Source: Eleusine coracana subsp. coracana (Eukaryota > Streptophyta > Magnoliopsida > Poales > Poaceae). From it: DNA of 64,000 nt. Of the stretch, positions 57,031 to 64,000 are shown one piece after another; the first letter of the stretch is position 1, and the number at the start of each line of letters is the position of its first letter. The translations under genes were made by a program, and so were the position numbers. The notes below the pieces were generated by a model. The model made no database searches, had not been told where the DNA came from, and saw only the letters and a program-made list of their open reading frames with translations. The DNA is taken from contig CM064426.1 of assembly GCA_032690845.1 (NCBI GenBank), positions 70,048,403 through 70,112,402 of the forward strand, given 5' to 3'.

Positions 57031-57755
57031 TTTATTGGTGAAGTAGTAACTACATGTCTATTAATTAGATACTAGCAATGTACCCATGCGTGCTACGGCC
57101 TTTTAAAAAAAATGCAATTAACTTTGCAACAAATAATATACTTCAAGTAAGTGTTACATTTAGTCATGTGTTTATCTTGTTTTGTTTTCCACAAAACTGA
57201 TGTAACGTTGCTAGGAATATTTAAACTACATGGTAGAATGTTGTTGATAACCAAAAGTATATTAGTAAAATAATTCAACCTAGGTTAGCATCTATGAGAA
57301 AAAAATATGTTTAGGACTGGGCATAACCGAAAAACTACTCAGTCATTAATTTCCAAAAAAAATTCTGGAAGCTAGATGGCACAAGCTACTAAGAACCTAA
57401 TATAGCCGTGCCTGATGAGCAAAGAACAATGCACTTCTACCCCAGAACCTGCCGAAAGGCAATAAAACAATGACACCACCATTACATATATGCAGCTGCA
57501 GTGTCACTTCTCTTTTTCATAATTAAGTTTAAATCTGTAATAGATAAGAAAGCAAGTAAATTCTCTAAGATTATCTAGACATTTACTATTTTAAATCTTG
57601 CCCACAAAGTAAAAGATGTCTAATTTAAGTAGACAACTTCCTTATTTTTTACAAACAACCTCTGCTCCCATCATCGTGCTGTTCTTGATGAGAAAACTTG
57701 AATAATACACTTTATACCATACACTATAGTGCTATACTGTCTTTGGGATCAGGGT

Positions 57756-57961
57756 TCATATGAACACAGGGAGTAGAAGCACCTCATAGTGTGGGGACAC
57801 GGTAGGTTCGAAGAAGAGGCACTCTTTGTAGTCCCAGAACGTGGCCTCATCTTTGTACACACTCGCCACTCCCGGTAGACAACACGGGCCCGGGCGAGGC
57901 AGCATGGCGCAAGGCAGGCTAGGATGCTCACCACGACGTCTTGCGTAAGCTGGTCCATCAT
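57756..57961 (-). pseudogene. F-box protein gene remnant with internal deletion
   Basis: The minus-strand start MDQLTQDVVVSILACLAP and CLARARVVYREWRV is an F-box. Shortly after, in another frame, the sequence reads KDEATFWDYKECLFFEPTV and SPHYEVLLLPVF before a stop. That is the middle of a typical grass F-box protein with a C-terminal beta-propeller-like region. So the F-box head has been joined to a later part with loss of the intervening sequence and a frame change. Confidence 0.7.
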
Positions 57962-57984
57962 ATCCCCGTGCGTCGTCACGGCCC

Positions 57985-58160
57985 GCGCCGTTAGGGGTGG
58001 AGTGGATCGATCAAACAACACGATGCGATCGAAGGTCGCTCAACACGTGAAGGGTCTGCGATTTGTTGCCTGTGGCCGGTGCCGTTAGGGCTGGAGCAGA
58101 TCAATCAAACAACACGAAATGTCGCTCAACACGTGAAGGGTCTGCGATGTGTTGCCTGAA
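57985..58160. repeat. ~90-bp tandem duplication upstream of the F-box remnant
   Basis: GCCGTTAGGGNTGGAGYRGATC, AATCAAACAACACG, TCGCTCAACACGTGAAGGGT and CTGCGATNTGTTGCCTG occur twice in order. The first copy touches the 5' end of the F-box remnant. Confidence 0.8.
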
Positions 58161-60465
58161 CCACCATGGATCTAATTTGTACCTACGATTTGTTACCTAA
58201 ACCAAAACGGATCTGATTTGTTATTAAAATGTTTTAACTGAGAAGCACACATATATATTGATGAAATAGTTTTGCATTCAATATAGCTAATCTACACCTT
58301 AGATCTTGCACAGCTATTATACACTGAAGCAAAATTGGTGATTATAATTTAAAATTTGCAATGGTAGATAAGAAAACAACTAATAAATATATGATATCAT
58401 CTTACAATAATGATATTTTTTGAAGAGCATTACCCATATTACCGAACATAGAGAACTTACATTATTTTTCGGACGTGTGCCCTGCTATATAGATAAAGTG
58501 TGGACATAATCAATATGATCTACCATCTACAAAATTCTCTCCTATTGAAGTCACGATGACTTTTGTTACAGTAAGATTCATATAAAAATATTTATCAAAC
58601 ACTATTAACTAAATATGTTAGTTGGCTCAAATATGTGTTATGTTACAATGCAGTATTATATAGAAAAAAATCCACGTAGGTTTTACTGGATTGTCAATTC
58701 TATTCTCTATTTTTAGAATTGCACGTTAGCTCTATTGGTTTTAATAAACAAAAAAATAAGTAAAAGAAATATGGAAAATAACAGTTGGGCTCCCGAATGT
58801 AATTTTGGCCCACGAAGCCCACTATCTACTAAATCGTTTTTACTTACCTTTTTTTAACCTCTTGTTTTCTCACCAGGCTGCCATGGCTAGCTCCACTCAA
58901 GCTCTGATTGGACATGTATAAATTAAACACCAATATTTCAAAACATGTAAAATGGATTGCAATATGTCTCCTCCACCATTCCCCTCTTAAGAAAACTTCA
59001 AATTATTATCAAAATCGTTGCTAAATTGACCGTTGGGGAGAATAGACAGTGGCAAGTAGATACAGTACGGAATCAACGGAGAAGTATGAATGAAAGGCAG
59101 GATAATTTCAATGCTAAATTGGTCTGATGCAGTTTTACCCCAACAGTATATTTCTCCCATTAAGAATCATCTTATCTGAGATGGAGTTATATTAGAAAGA
59201 AAGCTACTGGACTGAAATTTATACGTACGTATATGTGGGTTACCGAGACGGACGCGGGTGGACACCAAAATCTTGGATCTAGACGACCTCACCTCCTTTA
59301 ATATGTTATAGAGATTTCGTGCTTTGATAGACCATCTCGTAAATGGTCCGTGCCTGTGCCGCCCGTCCGGCTATGATGACGGCCCAAGCACGGCATGTCG
59401 CCCCGTGGCAGACTTTCCTGGACACAAAATTCAACGAACTGTGCCATGCTCATACCGGGCCAAAAAACCATGCTTCAGGCTGGTCCGGCTGACACGACAC
59501 ATTTGGACACTTTTAGCGAGGGGAGCGAGGCAGGGTGTGGCCGGACAGAGTTTGTATCAGGCGGTACTTCATGGGCTGATAACGGATTGTGTCTTATGGG
59601 CCACATTTCTGCTATATCGTGCCACTTAAAACGGGTTGTGCCCCCTCGAGCCGTCTTCTAGGCCCAAGCACGACACGTAGATACCGGGCCCTTTGGCCAG
59701 CACTAGACAAAACTGTGGACGTTCGTGGTCCGAGTCCGAGTGGACCTTATAAGCCAGGATTTGAAGTGCTTGCTCGTTCGGTTGTCCGTGCATCGTCAGC
59801 AGCCTTGCATGGTGCTGCCGTCAGTCGGCCAGAAGCAGACGCGCATGCCAGGTTACGTGGTGCATGGTCGCCAGCTGTCACATGTGTGCCCACACCGATG
59901 AGGTGAATGACTGACCTGCTTCTGGTTGGGCCTAGAAGACGGCTGCTATCGACATTCCACACCTGAGCACACGCCCATAACCATATCATTTATGTGGACG
60001 AACTATTTACGCATACGCACCCAGCACCCTAACTCGCTGTCTTCTACCCAGCTCTAGCTAGGTTACTAGCTTTCTCAATCGATAGACACAGTCGGCCATG
60101 GACATTTCAAACTGCTATGTAAAGTACCTCACCTCCACATAATCGCAATGACTGCCGCTCAATCTGCTCCACTATTCAATCTCACACACGGCCAAGCGGT
60201 GCGCATGACGCGCTCGTCGATGGATCTCCACCGCCATTGAACATTCTTCTAGCGTCTCCTCCCATCAGATAAGATGTAACCTTTGCCATTGCTTCATGCG
60301 CATACGCTCTTTAGCTTGCCGACTCTATATATCTTTGCGTCAAATTCAGGGGGTGAATATCTGCCAAGGCTCGGGTTCAGGGTATCTATGTGCAATAAAA
60401 GTTCAGCCATCTCCATAGGAAGTTTTCCCTAGTTTATTCCTTCAAAAGAAAAAGAAAAAAAAAAG
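58161..60465. other. Intergenic; repeat-like DNA, no gene seen
   Basis: AT-rich to about 59300. Then 59340-59740 is GGCCCG/CACGGCA-rich repeat sequence like that at 56.8 kb. From 59800 to 60465 I see no frame or repeat with defined ends. It may contain the promoter of the bHLH pseudogene. Confidence 0.4.
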
Positions 60466-60643
60466 ATCTGGTTCAGGGTACAACGGTTCGGTCGACTTAA
60501 TCGAGACCAATGGCGGCGGCGAGGATTTGCTCCAGACGTCCGGCCCTTACAACTCGTATGTAGAATTGATGCATATATATAGCTTGCCCAGGCTCCTGAT
60601 CGAAGTATCGAACCTATCCATGTATCTCATCAGTTGAACAATA

Positions 60644-61160
60644 CACTACCACAAAAGTCTGATTATGGCGACGGTTGAAAAGGTACTATAGTGGCGGGTA
60701 GGACATCCCACCGCTATATTACCGCAGCTAAAAATGACATGCAACAGCGGCGGATGTTCTCTGAACGAAATAAACCGCGGCTAAAAAAGAGATTAATAAC
60801 GAACCTAAAAATAAAAAAGGAGCCCGCCGGTCCAGAAGAGCCCACGGCTAGATCCGTGCCTCGGGCCAAGTCCGGAGATGCCCCATCTCGCACCGCTAGG
60901 ATCTGCCGCCGCCATTGCCCGCGTCACGAGGCCGTCGCAGCCGCGCAGATCCGTCGCGCGCCATCGGGAGAGGAGGGGATCCGTCAGATCCGCCGCACGC
61001 CACCCTTCCCCGAGAGGAGGAGGGCGCCAGAGCCTCATCCCGACATGCACCATCGGGAGAGAAGGGCGTCGATGGTGGAGGAGGGTGTGCCGCCCAGAGC
61101 CGGAGAGGAGGGGGCGCCGCCTGACGCCGGAGAGGAGGTAGCATCGGAGAGGAGGCAGCG

Positions 61161-61227
<67 letters not shown>

Positions 61228-61472
61228 AGGGGCTGCGTAGGGAGAGAGAGATGGCAGGTGAGGGGGTGCGGGGGGAGAGAACTGAGGAGGGTTAGGATTA
61301 GGAGTGTCTTTTGTATAAAAAGTGGGCCATGTAAGTGGGTTTCAGCTGGTAGCGATGGTCCATTAAATGAGGCGCTGCTACAAATATGTTTTTATTTATA
61401 GCGGCGGGTCAATTTTGAGCTATCGCTATATGATTTGGGCCTGCGTCACTAAAAAGCCTTTTTGTTGTAGTT
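60644..61472. mobile_element. Non-autonomous CACTA element with GC-rich cargo, in the bHLH pseudogene
   Basis: Starts CACTACCACAAAAGTCTG and ends, read in reverse, AACTACAACAAAAAGGC, where the last base of the terminus has mutated. Flanks ATA and AGA are a near 3-bp duplication. Subterminal GCGGC/CGCTA repeats occur on both sides, as in the element at 30758. The interior (60820-61300) is GC-rich and open in several frames (236 codons on the plus strand) and includes a GA repeat. No transposase. Confidence 0.75.
61165..61222. repeat. (GA)n microsatellite
   Basis: About 55 bases of alternating GA within the CACTA cargo, producing an ERERER artefact in one frame. Confidence 0.97.
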
Positions 61473-62695
61473 AGACAGACAAAGTACATTTAATACAACA
61501 TCTGCCATAGTTGAATCATGTCGTGTTTAGTGAATAGAAGGACACGAAGGACACAGCATTTGACGCAATACCCTCCAGAACAGCAAATAGCACACTTTTC
61601 TAGTTCAGATATAGGTTCACACTGTGTACTGAACATTTCAGATTGCTACTATACTGCAGTCATGCCAAAATCAAGAACTTTAACACACTATGCAATCATG
61701 CTAAATCGAAGTATATTAACACAGTATGCAGTCATTGACTACCGCACTCCACAGTTTTGATGGATATATATGTCCATTTGGGCTTTTTTTTCTTAGGCTG
61801 ACGTATCCTTTTGTCTGACAGGAGACCACAAGAAGCAACTCCAGCGAGAGGAGGAAGAAGACGACAGCAGGAGCAATGAGTAAGTCTCCTTGCAGAAATC
61901 CACAGCCTGACAGAGAAGGTAGAACACTGTACTAACATTGCAATTTGAGATACACATATTCTTCTTTTACTGGCTTGGAAGAGGTCAAGCGTGGCCAGCC
62001 TTCCAAAGAGTAAGACGGCCAGGTCTTTTTTTTTCCCACATTACCTGCATGATTATATGATGAAATGCAGAAACGGAGGTGCAAGATAAACGAGCGGATG
62101 AAGACCTTGCGACAGCTCGTTCCAGGATGCGACAAGGTCAGAGAACCAATCACCAGTAGTTCAGCTTTACATAATACCATGAACAAATACATTTCGTGAT
62201 GATCATCTTGATAAGAAAATCTACTAACTCGTTCTGTGACTATGATAAAACGTCATAGTACTATAGTAGCATGTATTATTGTTCCTAGTAATCAAATTCA
62301 TGTGTATATATATGTAGTATATACATGACATCATCTCTACTTGCCATGTCACTGTTTCAGTGCAACCAAGCCTCGACACTGGACGAGACCATCAAATACG
62401 TACATGAAGTCACTCCAGCAACAAGTCCAGGTGTGTCAACTCATTCCGTTTTTCATCTTTAACATACACAAGCAAATGCATTTTCTAAGTACATTTTTCT
62501 TCTTACACGGCTGAAAAATGAGACCAAACAAAATTAATTTGTAACCGCCCACCCTGACAAATTTATCTCATCTCTATAGTCAACACATGCATCGATCTGC
62601 TACGTGTGCAGGAAATATCGTTTGTTGGGCGCAGCATGAAGCCAGCATCGGCCGAATTGTACCCTGTCGTGTCGCTGCCGGCCGTCTCTAATTAA

Positions 62696-64000
62696 TGGAC
62701 TGCCACTCCGCGCCCGGGGGTGCTGGTGAGAGAGGGCACGCCTGGTAGGCGGTGGTTCTTGGACTACCTCCAGCCATGGTTCCGTCTGCGCCTTCGCTTC
62801 CATTTGGTCATCACCACCAAGCGATTATGCTTTTCCGCACGGCCCATGAGGTATATATACAAATAATGTAGCACCATTACCGGCTCGTGGACTGGCATCA
62901 GCAGCTAGCAGAAGAAAGAGCCCCTGGAGTTCGAACATGCCAGCCGCTTTCTATTTTCTCTTGTGCTGCCGTATTTATTTAGAGCTCACCCGCAAGAGCA
63001 ACCACACAGTCCACCAACTGTTGTTTTATCGATGCTACTTCGCTAGCCGAGTGCTGCGTCGGAGCAAGGAAGTTTGCAGCTTGCCCGTAGGAGAAAAGAT
63101 ATGAATATATAATACTTCTACTGTTCTGAAATAGTATTGCTCAGAATTAGAGGCAGTATTTTGCTTTCTATTTTTTCCTTTAAAGATTTTTTTCCTTCAG
63201 AAAAAAATATTATGGTGCCTTGCAGATAGAGTTATCATATTTAAGTTTGCATTGTTGGATACTTAAAATTAAATAGGTAGGGTATTGTTCCAGCTATGTA
63301 TTGTTGATGTAAATGGTGCGGCCTGCACTCTATGGCGCATGTCCTCTTGTATTTATAGAGGATGTATAGAATGGCAAGTTACATGCGGCTTATAGCACGC
63401 AATCAGGGAAGGAGACACGGTCCAAAATACAAATGATACATGTATAAATTAAATATAGTCCTGCCATTCTATGAATGATATTGACTTCTATATTTAACAT
63501 GTATAATGCATGCTAGTGTGTGTCTTACCAGAGTTCTGGACATTATCCTATTGATTCGCTTCATGTGTTAATTTGTACCCAGGCTGCAGAGCATGTGTAA
63601 GCATAACGAAACATCTTGGATACCAAATTACCAATGCAATGCAGTGTATCAGTGTATGTAGATGTAGCTACATGCACCGTCCAGCTGCATGACACATGAT
63701 GGGCGCATTATGGTCGTTGCAGTGTGCAGAGACACAGCTGAGACCCTAGATTATGCATATATGAAGAAAGACAAAAATTCCGCCCATGCTGACACCAACA
63801 CACAGACAATGTATATAGCCACAAATAATGTCCAGATGCATGCATTGTGACTTGTGATCCATGGACACACAGAGTGCAGAGACGTATTAGCTGTTACCCT
63901 GTATATACTAGCCGCGCATGCATAATGAAAAACGAATAATGCAGACAACACATTTCACGAAGCCGTTCCAGATTCAGGAAACAAGAATCTACACGTTGTT
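62696..64000. other. Right-edge intergenic DNA; no gene seen
   Basis: No coding frame, RNA gene or element with defined termini was found. A few phrases recur (ATGCATGCATTGTG-like, GTGCAGAGAC at 63725 and 63874), suggesting a diverged local repeat. Confidence 0.4.

Larger units (their letters stand above)
60466..62695 (+). pseudogene. bHLH transcription factor of the PIF/PIL (subgroup VII) type, decayed
   Basis: Recognisable pieces: 60466-60559 (SGSGYNGSVDLIETNGGGED then LLQTSGPYNSY, ending in a donor); a less certain exon at 61822-61879; 62071-62136 (KRRCKINERMKTLRQLVPGC, DK), the basic-helix 1 part as the family's usual 66-base phase-0 exon; 62361-62430 (NQASTLDETIKY then MKSLQQQVQ), helix 2; and 62612-62695 (SMKPASAELYPVV, ending PAVSN and stop). 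The helix-2 exon is 70 bases instead of 66: four extra bases (GTAC) after KY shift the frame. The HN(L/M)(S/T)E part of the basic region is missing. A CACTA element lies in the intron after the first piece. PIF-type bHLHs act in light and hormone signalling, but this copy cannot make one. Confidence 0.78.

Noticed and set aside
60691..61401. 236-codon plus-strand frame in the CACTA at 60644
   Set aside because: Runs through the CACTA subterminal repeats and the GA microsatellite (ERERER), so not a natural gene.

Overview
The window is nuclear DNA of a grass (Poaceae), probably a panicoid. The signs are split plant genes with GT-AG introns and GC-rich 5' ends, a grass-type XTH family, dense MITEs, CACTA elements whose subterminal repeats resemble TTTGCCGTGTGC, and an LTR retrotransposon whose LTRs carry CCGGAC-N-GTCCGG motifs of the maize/sorghum style. 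Lineage below family level is inference.

Layout. 1-700: first coding exon and 5' UTR intron of a minus-strand gene with an acidic N-terminus, running off the left edge. 1609-5883: a complete 12-exon ureidoglycolate amidohydrolase gene (purine/ureide catabolism). About 7.05-32.9 kb: gene-free DNA formed by a tandem duplication of a roughly 4 kb unit. Each copy is expanded by different transposons, so the sister copy often preserves the empty site. Copy 1 holds a small MITE, a retroposon and a 5.1 kb Helitron with nested MITEs. Copy 2 holds a 9.4 kb non-autonomous LTR retrotransposon (minus strand, gag-like and scrambled pol remnants only), a Stowaway MITE, a 1.07 kb PIF/Harbinger element and a 1.15 kb CACTA element, the last two with GC-rich cargo.

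34.2-41.1 kb: a tandem pair of xyloglucan endotransglucosylase/hydrolase genes. The first is intact (284 aa). The second is a pseudogene with a PIF/Harbinger insertion in exon 1, a lost splice acceptor and a 1-bp frameshift. A CACTA element lies between them. 42.2-44.2 kb: a decayed GRF zinc-finger gene and a 3-exon minus-strand gene for an unknown 187-aa protein, followed by a 4-copy 122-bp tandem array. 46.1-49.6 kb: a decayed Mutator-like transposase. 50.2-54.5 kb: duplicated spacer DNA and fragments of a TPD1-like secreted-protein gene split by a LINE, MITEs and a GC-rich insertion. 55-64 kb: mostly repeats, with an F-box gene remnant and a PIF-type bHLH pseudogene whose intron holds a CACTA element.

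Only the UAH gene, the first XTH gene, the 187-aa unknown gene and the partial left-edge gene look functional. The rest records duplication followed by transposon insertion and gene decay. I saw no metabolic gene cluster and no new defence-type system. The most informative structure is the tandem duplication with reciprocal empty sites. Coordinates of splice sites and element ends come from reading by eye.
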